From assembly GCA_948567375.1 (NCBI GenBank), contig OX419756.1:17861001-17925000 (forward strand): a DNA stretch of 64,000 nt. The letters run 5' to 3'. Positions 31,265-44,591 of this stretch are shown in pieces. The DNA comes from Lunularia cruciata (taxonomy: Eukaryota > Streptophyta > Marchantiopsida > Lunulariales > Lunulariaceae). Under the pieces are notes generated by a model. That model did no database searches. It was not told the origin of the DNA and saw only the letters and a list, made by a program, of their open reading frames with translations. A program made the translations under genes and the position numbers. Positions within the stretch are counted from its first letter, which is position 1, and each line of letters opens with the position of its first letter.

Positions 31265-34200
31265 ATGTTAATTGAGCTTATGAATTGATCCATATCTATG
31301 GATTGGCATGAAATCCAAATGACAAACTTCTAAAAGGTTTAGAGAAGGGCATAATTAATTTTGGTTAGATTAGGTTTTATAGGCAATGAGAGATAGAATT
31401 TTCATATGCTACACTTATTGTTCTATCTACAATTATAATTGATTACAATTTTTCCATTTGAGGTCATGTTTGAAGAAATGATAGCTTTTAGTAGGGTTCT
31501 TGGTACTTATTTGAACCAAGGAGCAAAAACATTAGCAAAAATTTTGGCAAGAACCAAGATTACCAAATTTTGTAAGGTTTTGAACCTAGACCAAGTTCAA
31601 AACATAATCAATGGAGTTGTAATGGTCAAATTGAGACATATTATATATCAATAGAGAAGTTATTTCACAAGCTATCCATCTAGTCCTAGAAATTCTAAAT
31701 AAGATGCATATTGAAAAGCTTATCTCAAGTAAAACCTTGGAATTATTTATCCAACATTATATTATACATAAAAGCTATAATTATTCTATCTAGAGTACAA
31801 GATGAAAGTTGTGTATCTCTCCTTGACTTCTTGTACCTATAACAACATTTAAAAAAAAGTTTTTTCATTCTTCATTTCCTTTGATTGAATCTAATATTAC
31901 TGTTTTGTTCCAATTATAATCAATTTTACTATTTTTACTTATTTATATATATCACATCATTCTCTTTAGCTTGAGCACACTAAGAATTCTATTCTTCAAA
32001 AGTACCTTGTATATATCATTTTCTGAATCTTTCCAAATCTAGTATTATTGATATGATATAGTTTCGATATGCTAAAACACACATTTCTATTAGATTAACA
32101 TCGTATCACTCCTTGGTTACAATCACATTCATTTTAGGCTTTGTTAGATTTCACTAGTTCACTAGTAGTATAGAAACCCATTTTCATCATTAACTAAGTA
32201 AATCCAAATCTCCTACATCTTTGTAATTTCTGTAGTATTACTATTTCACTTTTTTCTAGCATGTCTTTACAATTTCCTTTACAATTTCATCTATTGCATT
32301 TTTTTAAACATACAAACATTCTTACTACTTCCTTGATTTCCATAAGTCTGAACAACCTATAAGTTTAATTTTAAATTCTTGTTTCTAGAGAAATTTCATT
32401 TCTATTTATATTTTATAATTACATATTACATAAAATATTTTAATTAAAATAAAATAAAATAATCATAACATATATTTTAATTAAATTTTAAATATTTATT
32501 CTGCAGTAAAATCATCACACTAATAAAAATTCTAAAAATTGATATATTAATTTACAGATAGTTTCTCTAAATATTACATACATTTAAAATCTAAAATCTA
32601 CACATTTCATTTCTTTCATGTACACATTTAAAAATCTGCTTTTGGTGAATAGTCATAATATATGATTATGTTACTCCTTGTGGCAATCGGTTCACACTTG
32701 ATTTTAAACCCAAGATGATTATTTAGAAATTCCGAGTAGTATTTAGCTTAAAGAGATTCTAGAGGATTTGTAAGTATGTATTATATATGATCCTTCAAAC
32801 CAAAGCAAGATACAAGCTGAATTTAAGTGATCTAAACGTAAAGACGAATAAAAGCAAAAGAGAGATGAGACAACACATGAAATGGTTAGCTAACTAACAA
32901 AAATAAAAGCAAAATGATATCCCCGATCTCATGAAGTATCAAAGAAGTGTGTTCTTAATACTTTATGTATATGTTTTTTAATGTCACATAATAGCACAAA
33001 TGAAAGAGATTACAAGTATATTGAAATTGACTTTTTAATTTCTCCTAAGGACAAAAGAAGTTACTGTACTTGAAGAACAAGTTATTTCTTTTGGATGGAG
33101 AATCAAACAATGAAACATAATTGAAAATCAAGCTCATGCATCATCACAATCTTGGTGATAATATGGATTCCGAATTATTAATATTTTCAAAATTATATAT
33201 TTATCGATCTAATTAACTATAGTTTTGCTAGTTAATGCAGAAATAGTTTTACTCCAATTTACAAGATCATTTGCGATTGTGTAGACTTTATCATTATTTT
33301 ATTTTATTACATCTAATTGATTTAGTTCATGCCTAGGTTTCCTTTTAGATTTGGTTTCATAAATAACTAAAAAATATCCACTTTCACAAGCATACTTTGA
33401 AATAGATAATAGACTCTAGTTTTAGTATTGGTCATTATATAATACAATGTAAAGTACTTTTAATTTTAGAGATTTTTAAGTGTACTGATCTACCTTGGTA
33501 CTTAAATTGATGTTGCAAACTCCTTGTTTTATATATGAGATTTCCTTACTAAATTACCGCTTCTGAAAATATGTTTTTCTTCTAGATTCATTAAAATTTT
33601 AAAACACTAATCTGAATGTGAAGTTATCTAATATAAATTAAATTACCCTTAGATTTCAATTGCTTAAATGCTTGTTTGACTTGTGACTTGAATATCTTAA
33701 ATTTTATTGGTATATTTATTGTCTAGGTTTATGGAGAACATCTGAATTCTTCTTTAGATTTAAATAAATTTTATTATGTGAAGAGCTGATATATTCTATG
33801 CTTTATTTAGTTATAGTACTCCCAAAGTTTCTCCTTCAGCGTATAAGTACAATTACAATATTGGATTAAGTAACATTATTTTAGATTGTTTTATTTCCTC
33901 CAAAGAAAAAATTTATTATATTATTTAATTTAAATTTTTTTATTAATCTCTAAATTTATAGATTAAATTGATGTTATAAATTTCAAAACTCTATTTACAT
34001 CCTCTACAGTAAAGTATTGTATCTCACATAAAAAATTTGTACTCATTTATACTCAATTATATACAAAAAATTAAAATAAATGATATAACAGGTTATATGT
34101 GAAATACTGGAAATAAAATCTGTCATATTTGAATTAAATATCCTTTGGTGAACCTCAAATATCCAATGTAACAGTTTGAGTGCCTAATATTAAAACTCAT

Positions 34201-34790
34201 GTGCGCAATGTAAAACTAAAATGTAAAAAAAGAAGAAGTAGAAAGCAACAGTTCAACATTGGAACTTGTAAGATGTATACCCCAACCATCTCAAACGGAT
34301 CTTAACAAGAGGTTAAATATCCTGTATTTGGAACCCACTTTTTTAATATACTCAATATAAGTGTTGATTATAATCAGAGATCCATTTCAAGTGAATAAAT
34401 TGAATTGAGATCTTTATTATTGCAGAAAGAAATTCATTTTAAATGAATAAAAATTAAATTTTTTTACTGCAGCAACTATTTCGAATATTTTCATGAGATG
34501 CTAAAATACGTAAATTAATATATCGAATTTCGAGCGGTAGTGAGTCTTTGAAGTTTCCTCTGTTTATATTGCTGCGAGTATGTACTCTTGTGATGATTTC
34601 TATGTTTTAATCACTATTACTATCTCTTGAGAAATTCGTGTCTCCAGGTGTCTTGTGTATTGTTTTGTAAATCATATTGTAAAGCATCGAGGATACTAAA
34701 CCAATCATGAGAATCAAAACCCATCTTCAGTATGCACAGTAGAGTATGGTTGCATCACTCCGTAGATTCTGATATCAATCGTATCATACA
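31265..34790. other. AT-rich region, no gene recognised
   Basis: About 3.5 kb of AT-rich sequence with very few open frames. Phrases around 31870-32300 resemble those at 14400-15430. No terminal repeats or coding motifs were found. Confidence 0.5.
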
Positions 34791-35472
34791 AACTACGTGT
34801 TACTAATTATAATTATCCGGTAAACTGAATCCGGTAATCCGGTAATCCGGTAAGCTGAATTTTACGCGAGAAGACTAAAAACAGATATCTTATTTGACTA
34901 ATCTTCTCATTAACGAAGAGTTCCCGGTGCAGAATTAAATCTGTTTGCACATGTTTGCCAGAAAGATATTATCATATTATAGATATTTGCAGTAAATGAA
35001 GGTAAGATCAAATCGTTCCATCGACGAGATTTCTTGGCAGGCTCAAATCTAAAGTGATCAGATTGGAAAACATCACGCAAATTACAGACGGACAGCTAGG
35101 CTAAGCTACATCCCAACTTCAAGTTTGCATAATGAAGTATATTCTTATTCAGGAATGAAATTATCATCCAGATATACCAGCTTGCACTCAATACAGAAAC
35201 CAAAACTGTGATCCATTCCAACTATTACACCCAAACTGTGATCCATATCCCATGAGAAGAGTCAAATCATTTACCTCACAAAATGGGACATTGATAAAGT
35301 GAATGATAGTGGATATTGAAACATTTCTGCTGAGTTTCATATCTCGATACTTATAGGCAAGGGAAGTACAGGCCAGCAATCTTGAGTTCATCTTTATGAT
35401 AGAACATGTACTCGATTCAAAGCATTTGATGCACTGGAAGCTATTGGTTCTCTGAACTGGAAACGGACCGAA

Positions 35473-35790
35473 GTAAAGCCCTGCAAACAAACGTTTGCTA
35501 GAGCCATATGTGCATGCTTGGATAAACACAGTGAGTGTTTGTGTTCTAAAAATCAACTGGTCAAAGCTTGGACATGGAGACTGTCCATGCGGTTAAGGGT
35601 TATGCTGAGCTACGAGCGGAAGCTTTGTGATGTAAACCCCTGCAAACAAACGTTTGCTAGAGCCATATGTGCATGCTTGGATAAACACAGTGAGTGTTTG
35701 TGTTCTAAAAGTCAACTGGTCAAAGCTTGGACATGGAGACCGTCCATGCGGTTAAGGGTTATGTTGAGCTACGAGCGGAAGCTTTGTGAT
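35473..35790. repeat. Tandem duplication, 159-bp unit, two copies
   Basis: Copy 1 at 35473-35631 and copy 2 at 35632-35790 differ at only a few positions (for example aaaaatc/aaaagtc, actgtcc/accgtcc, tatgctg/tatgttg), about 97 percent identity. The unit is 53 codons long, and the frame 35518-35814 stays open through both copies, giving a repeated protein segment with CLDKHSECLCSK. Whether it is translated is unknown. Confidence 0.95.
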
Positions 35791-36825
35791 GGAGTCCCGG
35801 AGCACATAAAATGAGAAGCTTAAGGCTTTCATCGTATGTGCTAGGCTTCCGAATCAATACTGTCGAGAAATCTTGAACACGTAGGTTTGAACCTTAATTC
35901 TACTTTCCAGCGTCGAGCAGCCAGAACGGAACGGTCTCGGTGTAATCGAAGGAGTGAACACCTTGAGAATCCTGAACAGTGCAACAGATCGAAATCAAAA
36001 TCGAGATTCAGGCATCGATCCTCATGGAAAGCCGCGGCTTTTCATCTTACACATCCATCTGAACTAGTAAGTAAATGCAGCAAAGCTTTCGAACGAACCT
36101 TCTGAATGTCATCCATCGTTAGTTGGAGTATGATAATTCGAAGAAAACGTCCGGTTCTATAAGGATTCTTCCAACTGTGCCCAGTTCAATTGAATTCCTC
36201 TCCAATTTCACGGCAGTTCGATTTCAGTCGAGTGTGAAATCTTTTGGTATGAGATTAACTAGACCGATATTTATAATGAAGTTGGAGGTGTAGACCCCGT
36301 TTGAAGGCAACGCAGAACCGGTTCGTAGATTTTCCTTCTAGCGCTTATACTCCTGCAATTTCACCTTGAGATTGTACCTGAACACCAGGCTGTAGTGGAC
36401 TCTAAGGGCAAGTTGCAACTGGCAAATCCGCCTGGATAGTTGGAATAGTATGCACGGTACAGGTTGATATGCAATTTATAGTCTCTCATCCGAGTATCTT
36501 TTCAAGATGACGTTTTGGAGTAAAGGCGATCGTCCATCGAAGTCTGACATTACATCTAGTTAATGACCAGATTTCCTGCAATTTCCTGCAATTTCCTGCT
36601 TCCGTCAACTTTCTGATGTGGAAGATAAAGTATGAATCGCCCCGTTTCACCTATGTCATGGTAGTCAACGAGGTCCACGGATTCTTCGCTGCATACACGG
36701 ATTCGTCGCTCTATATCCAGGTTACTGAGGAGTATCAAATTAAAACAAGCACTCGGAGCAAGCGAAATGTTGTTTGGGACACCATAGTCAGTTCGTGCGA
36801 GATAGGCCGTTAAGAAGTTGACTGG

Positions 36826-37073
36826 CAACTTCTCCTCTCCTTCCATAATCTGTGTTCTGACTTGGATTGACTTCCTTTGTAGTGCGTGTATCGTGATGTA
36901 TTTCTTACTTCAAATTGATGGTGAATCTGTCGAGTTCATCTCGTGGCCAGTCAACTTCTCCTCTCCTTCCATAATCTGTGTTCTGACTTGGATTGACTTC
37001 CTTTGTAGTGCGTGTATCGTGATGTATTTCTTACTTCAAATTGATGGTGAATCTGTCGAGTTCATCTCGTGGC
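36826..37073. repeat. Tandem duplication, 126-bp unit, two nearly identical copies
   Basis: Copy 1 at 36826-36951 and copy 2 at 36952-37073. I see no difference in the shared part, from caacttctcctctcc to ctcgtggc. The unit is 42 codons long, and the frame 36818-37123 is open through both, giving twice a hydrophobic segment (WIDFLCSACIVMYFLLQI). The identity suggests a recent event. Confidence 0.95.
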
Positions 37074-37326
37074 TTAGTTCCGTGTCTAACGACGATGACC
37101 ACATGTTGAGGAATTTTATATGATTTTTGCTGGCTCAGACCAGTGGCTTTCAAGAAGTAAACATCAAGCTTCGATTTCATGATCATGATCCTCTGGTGTT
37201 GATATGCAGGTTCTTCGGCATTGCACTTTCCAATCAGTCAGGAAGCTACGTGAGAGGCCCCTGCAACTAAGGCTATCTAAAGGAGCGTGATCAATACAGA
37301 ATACAGACGCGGTAACTCACTAGGAA

Positions 37327-37353
37327 GACCATTTGGACCCAGGCCAAATGGTC
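37327..37353. repeat. Short perfect hairpin
   Basis: Arms gaccatttgg and ccaaatggtc (10 bp, perfect) with a 7-base loop. No T run follows on either side, and no function can be assigned. Confidence 0.8.
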
Positions 37354-37760
37354 ATGGAACGACGTATACATATGGTATAGATTCCTATTGAAGTATTGTT
37401 GACAAACAAACAAGGGGTAGTTGTTCCAACTTCCAAGTGAGTTCATCTAATTAATGTCCTCCTTTTTCTATGACCATTACGGTCAAAGGTTCACTCCCTT
37501 ATTCGTATTTGTTTGACCTGAATATTTTTATCGAGACTCGTGTGCATGAGCACGAGATCCTGTCGCATCCTGTTAGAGGTAACACTCACTGCTCACGCGT
37601 AGTTATACGAGAAACTGTCGCTGCAGACAGAGTCATAGAATGCGTAAGATAGCAAGACGTATCAAGTCGAACAAGGCGACCGCGTGGGATAACAAGAAAG
37701 ACGAAAGATCCGTCAAGCCGTAAAGGATAAAACATAAAACGTCTTGGTTTAATATGGTCT

Positions 37761-40700
37761 ATACACATCAGTGGGCCATATGGAAAAGCAACACCTAATA
37801 TGATTGTGTTCATTTTTGAATTGTTAAAACAACTGAACACTTGAGTAGCGAACTAAAGTGCAAAGTAGTAGTGATATTTATTATGATGTAGTATGATAAC
37901 TACTCATGTCGCTCTAATAAATGTATTTAACTATGTATTTTTTTAAATGATTTCATATATTTCCATTTTTTCTAGCAAATCTATTTAACTTTGTATACAT
38001 CGTTCCATATCATTCCAAGAACAAATACATTTAACTTTGTGTACATGGTTCCATATATCTCCAAAGTGTACCTATGTATTTACTTTATTTGAAGACGTTG
38101 GCTACTTCCGCTCACCACATCATCCTTTCAAACAGATATACCCACTCCACTACTACATCTGGTATGTGATCAGGACCGATGTTTACCATGGTGATCTGAT
38201 AATCTTAAACTATATACAAGTTTACTCTAATGAGTATGGTCTACAAAGTATTCGAATTGCAACACTATTTCCAAGTTAAATCCACTCTTCTACACCACTG
38301 CAAAAACCATATCTTTGATTGCATCATGTGTAGTAATCTTCTGTCGTCTTAAAGTGCAGCATATAACATTTATTTGTATTGTATCTAAGCTATTGACGCA
38401 CTCAAAGTAAAATGAGTAACAAAGATTCAAATAGGTTTATTAAAATTTAATCTAAATAAAAATCCCTTGCTATACATGAACTATTTATATACTGGTTTCA
38501 AACAACTTGCACAAAATCAAACGAACTACAATAAATATTTGGTACCTCAAATAACTCATGAGCCACAACTTAAATTTTATGTCACTATATTTCTTAGTGT
38601 TTAGATATATTGAGTGATCCACTTTGTTAACATCAGAAATTTCAAGTTCAAATTCACATAATATCATCTTTATCTTTGTTATTTACGTGTTAAGAGGACG
38701 TCCGATGGGTCATAGTACCACTTATTATCACATGTCTTAACACTATACGGTAAGCATATTACAAATAAAGACAAAAGTGTGAATACTAATGACTTCTGAG
38801 TTGAAGCATGGACCAGATTTATGGCGCCTTAAACTTGGTTTAAACTTGGCTAATCAAACTAAACAAGTATGATATATTAATTTTAGTCCTTTTACAAACT
38901 TATCTAGAATTTGTCTAGATACTTAATGCATTTGTATATCTAGTTAATCTGTTCCACTCTACTAGAGGCTTTTAGAAATATTAGGGTGTACTAGTTATTA
39001 CGAGAGGAATAACTATTTTCCCTTTGCAGTGAATAATTGTATGTTAGAATTAGAATGTTCTAAAAATATTCTGGAGCATAAATGGTGCAAAAATTCAAAT
39101 TATACAGTAATTTAGGTTAAAGTGTTTCAAAGTCTAGGGAATGTTTTTTACTGCAATCTCTTTCATGGGACATATTTTATAAATCATAAATTCTTGGCAA
39201 TACTTTTATTTGGGACCAAATTAAATATAATTTCTTATTTTGTTATGAAAATAGATAAAGGGAAGAAAAGAGATCTGGACCTATACTCAAAAAATATATT
39301 CATGAATTTAAAAACCAATTTTAACCCAATATTGATGAATAAAAACTCATAATATATGTGTCCAATCCAAGGTTCAATTCGGTACACCCTGGATATTCTC
39401 TAAAGAGAAGAGAAAATTTTAGTTTAATTTTCATCTTTGTCTTACCTTAGCTGTCTTGGATTGTATAGCATGTTTATGGATTAATGAAGGCTTTATGAAG
39501 AACATAGATTATGGAGTTTATTGAAGAAGATCATCCATGAGTTAGATTCTTCACAATATCCTTTAGGACTAGATAAAAGTTCGGAAGTTAAGGTTCTAGT
39601 CTCTAACAATTACTAACCAAAGACGATTTACTAGTCCTTATGTGCCAATCTTTACAAAGAAATTCATGAAAAAAGATCATCCGACTAGAGCATAAGGTAT
39701 GAAATTAAATTATTATTTCATATATTGTTGATTTATCTTCAAATATTTGCAGTGAAATTTGCTTCAATAGTCTTTACCTAGATGGCATAGCACTTCTTTA
39801 AAATAAGTACTGAAATTTTATATTAATATGAATATTAATTTTATTCCTGATAAAATAAATAATACAGGAAATGTGATTATTCAGTTCCTATTTTCTTATC
39901 ATATAAATATATTCTACTTATGTGTAGTTTTATAACTTTGTAATTTTATGAATTTGTATGAGTTACAAATTTAATGAAAATGTTTAATCGATAACAAGAA
40001 TATTTTCCTTATGTAGTTTTAAAATATACTTGTTATACTCTCTAAAAATTTATTTTTTTTAAATTATTTTTTTTATATTTTTTTAATTTAATAAAAAATA
40101 TTTATATAATTATTTTCAGAAAATAAAATTTTATTTTTAGAGAGTTAATATATCTGTTATATATATATATCCTCAAATTAGACTGCCCCATACTCTTTGT
40201 ACTTTTCAATTTTCAGAAGTGGGAGAAATTAGGTATTTATTATAAGAAAATGGAAATTTTGATTTTTAGTGTATATAACTGTTACTAATAATGATTGATA
40301 TATTTGAAATTTGATTTTTTTAAGAGATAAAATTATAGATTATAAATATTTCAATATGAAATTTTTTTAAATATATAAGAAATAATTAATTCCTTTAAAC
40401 TATGAATTAAGAAAGCTAATTGAAATGAAATTTATGCCATTAACTTAAGGTTATTCTAACATAAAGCTTAAATTAAAGACCTATACCTTAAATTTTACTA
40501 AGACTTAGGTTTCTTTGATTTTGGATATTTATGATTTCATTGGATTATTGACCTCATTATACTTAAATCTAGACTAAATGATATGAACTTCAATATAATT
40601 CAAACTTCACAAGGGCTTAACTTTGAAATATTCTACATTAATAATGATATGAAAATTCAAAACATTTGTATCAAGAATACAAATATAAAAAGCAGGAATA

Positions 40701-41664
40701 AAGTATACTACTTTGAATAAACAATCACAAGCACAATTTTCCACCCAATCAAATGAGAATTTCAAGAATTCACCTTGTAAGACTTCAAATTACTAAGGTA
40801 ATTATCATAAAAAATTCAGTCACATCTAGTTTAATTTTTTTAAATCAAGTTTGGAAGACTAAATTATTTTTATCTTCATCTTTTGATGAAAGAGAACTAA
40901 AGATGCTTGTTTGTTGTTAAAGTAATTTTAAGAGTTGTTTGTATATTCTCACTCATGATACAAGAAGACACATCAACCCATCCACTAGTCAAATCTAACC
41001 ACATTGAATTTGAGAGGCATAAATCATTAATGACAAAGGAAAATGTCAGAGCATGTGGATTTCAAAAGGAATAGTAATATTTAGATGGAAGAAGGCTTAA
41101 AGTAACATTGAGAAAAGAGTCCTCAACACATAGTTAAATTAGGAAAAGTAGTAATGGTGCTTGTTATTGAGGCAAAATAATAATAGTAAATTTAAACAAG
41201 GAAAGAGATTGCAATAATAGGGGGTAATAATAAAATAAATAGTTAAGACAGATGGAAATTGAAAAAATAGCAAAGGTTCTTAGAATGGAAAGAGAAGTAA
41301 CATTAAATTTTCATAAGGAAAGGGAGATTTTTATAATAGTATACTAATGATAAACAATATTGATAACATAGAGAAAATAGGAAAAATAGCAAAAGGAAGA
41401 AGGGAATATTGAGATTAAGATACTCATTATACAAGAAGGAGAGTCTTTCTATGTGTAGAAAGGGAAATAACAAGGATGCTTGAATTAAAAAAAAACTACA
41501 AATCATGAAGATTTTTAAAATACAAAGAAAATAATGAAATTATGATGTATGGAACTCTTAGAAAGATATAAGGGAATTGAGAACACAAGGTTGATCACTA
41601 AAAATATTATTTCAACCAAAGAATAAATTTGGAAGAATAGTAGGCTTAAGATGCTAATCTAAAA
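37761..41664. other. AT-rich region upstream of element C, no gene recognised
   Basis: About 3.9 kb of AT-rich sequence with long A/T runs near 40020-40140. It contains one copy of a dispersed repeat (39002-39165). No coding motif seen. Confidence 0.5.
39002..39165. repeat. Dispersed AT-rich repeat, copy 1
   Basis: Diverged match to 44592-44755. The best shared part is agtgtttcaaagtctaggga, preceded by taga-ttagaatgtt-taaaaat. The second copy directly abuts the right end of element C. Confidence 0.75.
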
Positions 41665-41990
41665 GAGGTTAGAAGTATCATAATATTTGAGTGCCGAAGC
41701 TAGTTTGTGTGGATGTTAGATTGGCGGTCAAAGTCATATTAGTAGTTGCTCAAAGACTACTTTGCGGCGGGTTTGTGTTAGGGCTATTGATCACACCATG
41801 GGACCTACCTTCACTTGCACCATTTGCACCATTAGATGCGTCATCAATGGCGCCCTTGTGGCTAGAGATCTCACTAGGTTGTGTAGGGTATATCTCTCTA
41901 CACAACATCTAGGTTGTGTAGGGGGATATACTTTCAAAGTGTAGCTCCAAAGAACTCACTTCTCTTATGTTGAGTTGATTGTGAATTGAT
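41665..41990 (+). repeat. 5' terminal segment M of element C
   Basis: Similar to segment M of B (minus strand 15955-15545) and of A. Shared parts include agttgctcaaagactact, ttgcaccatttgcaccat and atactttcaaagtgtagctc. About 100 bp of the middle is missing compared with A. The sequence to the left shows no match to segment X. Confidence 0.65.
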
Positions 41991-42999
41991 TACATCAAAG
42001 AAGTGAGAGTTGGATGTTGAAATTGAGGCATTGGTTGTATCTCAAGCTCAATAAATTAATGGTACATTTGATCATTGTTCGATTCAATTTTGTGGATTGT
42101 GTGCAAAAGCCTTGTTTGAATTGATGGAGATTTGACAATGGGGTAGATGGTGTGCAAAAGTGTTGCACAATTTTCTTAGAATTTAGGTTGATTTTGAGTT
42201 AATGGATGTTCAATTTGAGTACAAGAGAGTGAAATTGGAGGCTCCACTATTGCAAATTGGACCTTGAAAAGCAAAATTGGAGGCAGATTGTGAAACCCAT
42301 CCTCCCAAATTAAGGATTTAGAGAACCTCGTACCTTGAATTGGAGAAATTGAGCTATTTTAGCAATGGATTTAGGAGTTTTCTATTAGAAGACTTGGAGA
42401 TCTATCAAATATAAGTTCAAGTTGGTGGAGGTCAGCAAGGTTCAGACGTCAAGTTGGCAAGGTCAGCCAGATTTGGGGGTGTGTTAGATTTTGTGGAGGC
42501 TAGCCAGATTGATGAAGGTTCAAATTGGTAAAAAGAAAGGCATCATTTAGCTAAATTTTGGTGTTTTGAGGCATATGGTATTGGGCTAGAAGTGCAAACA
42601 AGCAAACTTGCTAGCATGAGGGTAGCTAGTTTAGTTGAGATTTTGATAATTTTTTGGAAAAATCTAACCAACCTTCAAGATTATGTGCAATAGGATTTGA
42701 ACCTATATCTCTTGTGCTTAGTGTGCTCTGGTAGTGAGACTAGAATGATGATCAATCAAACTTCTCTTTGTTGAGGCAAGAAGTGATAGCCTACATATTG
42801 TGAGAGTGCATGTCATGATGGCAAGTTACAATTTTCATTTTTGTCTAGTGTAGTTGTCATAGTTAGAGAGTTACATTAGTGGGTAGTTCTTAGTGGTGAC
42901 ACTTGGTGGTTATAGTTAACTTTGGGGTACATTTTCACAATGGAGTTCTTCAAGGATTCTAAAAGAGATTTTTCTATAATACACAATGGGTTTACATGG

Positions 43000-44591
43000 A
43001 GTGGCACTCAATGTTAGTCTTTATCTCAAGTCCCAATAAGGGAGGAGATTGATTCTATTTTGGATTTTAACAAGGGAGTTGATTTGGTTGACAGTGTACT
43101 TGGTGTGTCCACAATATTTTTGTGGTACATGGATGAGATTTATGGAGCCTCAAAAGGCCCTAGGTGTTACTAAAGTATAATGTGTACCATTGAGTTAGAT
43201 GAGTTCATCCAATTGATAATTGGTGTGATTTGTAGCAAATGCAAAATCCGACCTTGTTCACACCCTTCATGGCTTGGAAGAATTTGTTCCAACACTTGGA
43301 AGGTCTACAAATGGACAACTACCATGAGTTTAGGAGAGCTCACTTGGAAGAGATGAGCTATGGAGATAGTATTAGTCTCCAAACTACATCTCCATCACTT
43401 CAAGTTTGGTTTTTGGAGGTAGATCAACAATACCCACAAGTTCTAACTCTAGTAGCATCAATATATCCAATGGAAGCACACTAGTTAGAGATGGTGCTAC
43501 TACAAGTGGAAGTATCACTACAAGAGGTGGTGCAATATGGGAGTTTACCCTATGGTGGAGATTTTCCAATGTTTGAAGTAGAACTACCAAGGAGTGCGGA
43601 CTGACAAGCTAAAGAGCTCACAAGAGTTCTAATGAAGGCTAGAGAGATCCTACACAAGGCATACACTCACATGAGATGGTTGATCAATTTCATTCATGGA
43701 GTTGTTAAGGCCCAAGTAGTCCAATTTTAGCATGGGATCCTCGATAAGGAGTTGTGATGTAGAGTATGTGATGTTATGTTGTTATAGAATACCTCACCTA
43801 TGTTGGTGGTGGTCTTTAGTTTGGTTGAGTGCATTGAGCTCAACATGGTGGAGGAAGGAGTGGTAACATCTAGATTTGTTAGAGAGACCTCATCCACAAC
43901 TACTACTTCTTTTAGCATTGCAACAAATTGCACCCCATTGTGTTGGCTTTCGAGAGCAAGTGGACAACCCATATTCATGGAGCAAGTGGGAGGCCTAAAT
44001 GCAACTAGACCCTTGCCTTCAATTTTGGGTCAGTAGTAACGAATGAATGGGGTGTTTCTTGCTGGACTTGTGGTGGACCTCACCACAAGAGAGAGTGCAC
44101 TTAGGGTAGTGAACATGTTACCTTTGGTGCATCACAACAAGCATAGCAATAGTATTACCATTGCCATAGATTGGTCATTCTAGTGACCAATGCTTTGACC
44201 TCCCACCTAGAGTTATAGAGTGGTAGGGTTTCTGTGGCAATAGAGGAGCTCCAAGTCATGCAGGACAAGATGGTGGTCAAGGACTTACACTTGGTATGAG
44301 CCCAATACTTACCCTTGCCTTTGGTACAACCATGGTTACTCAAATTGAACAATTAGAGTAAAGATTGGCTAGCATGGCCATAGCTCAAAGGATATCAGAT
44401 TTAGATGCTGAGGCTTCTACCTCTTATACTAGTGATAGAGATATCCTTGACTTGAAGTGTGGAGCGACACATGTGCACATGTGCCACAGTGACTAGGAGT
44501 GCAATACATGCTTCATAGCCTAGAGGAGCATAAGTGGAGTTGGACCCCTAGAGAAAAGAGGCTAGTAGACAAGTTAGATTTCCCTAGAGAC
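43000..44591 (+). pseudogene. gag of element C (broken)
   Basis: Pieces match the gag of A: REEID near 43040, NPTLFTPFMAWKNLFQHLEG in the frame at 43239-43484, ECIELNMVEEGVVTSRF in the frame at 43800-44036. A complete first zinc knuckle CX2CX3HX4C lies at 44060-44098 (C-W-T-C-G-G-P-H ... C). The second knuckle (near 44150-44190) has lost ligands. Many stops. The element ends at about 44591, shortly after the segment matching A 3900-3960. Confidence 0.7.

Larger units (their letters stand above)
34791..37760. other. Less AT-rich, CpG-retaining island, apparently low copy
   Basis: Compared with its neighbours this stretch is less AT-rich, keeps many CpG dinucleotides, and shows no similarity to the retrotransposons here. 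It holds a ccggtaa-type short repeat (34817-34852), two tandem duplications, a triple atttcctgca repeat (36572-36600) and a hairpin (37327-37353). Open frames of 70-120 codons occur on both strands (35556-35188 -, 35518-35814 +, 36846-36556 -, 36818-37123 +, 37840-37586 -), none with a recognised domain. It could be part of a gene (exons or UTR), a promoter region, or a young unclassified transposon. Confidence 0.45.
41665..44591 (+). mobile_element. Element C: 3'-truncated relative of element A
   Basis: Segment M (about 41665-41990, shortened), primer-site-like block, leader and gag up to the point matching 3960 of A, then an abrupt end. Protease, methyltransferase and the rest are absent, so it cannot be said whether this copy carried them. 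Segment M has an internal short duplication, aggttgtgtaggg, at 41877-41890 and 41910-41923. Like A it starts at the beginning of M with no X before it. Confidence 0.75.

Noticed and set aside
35188-35556. Open frame of 122 codons on the minus strand as a gene
   Set aside because: No recognised domain, partly overlapped by the tandem duplication read in the other strand, and no start context or splice pattern that I can defend.
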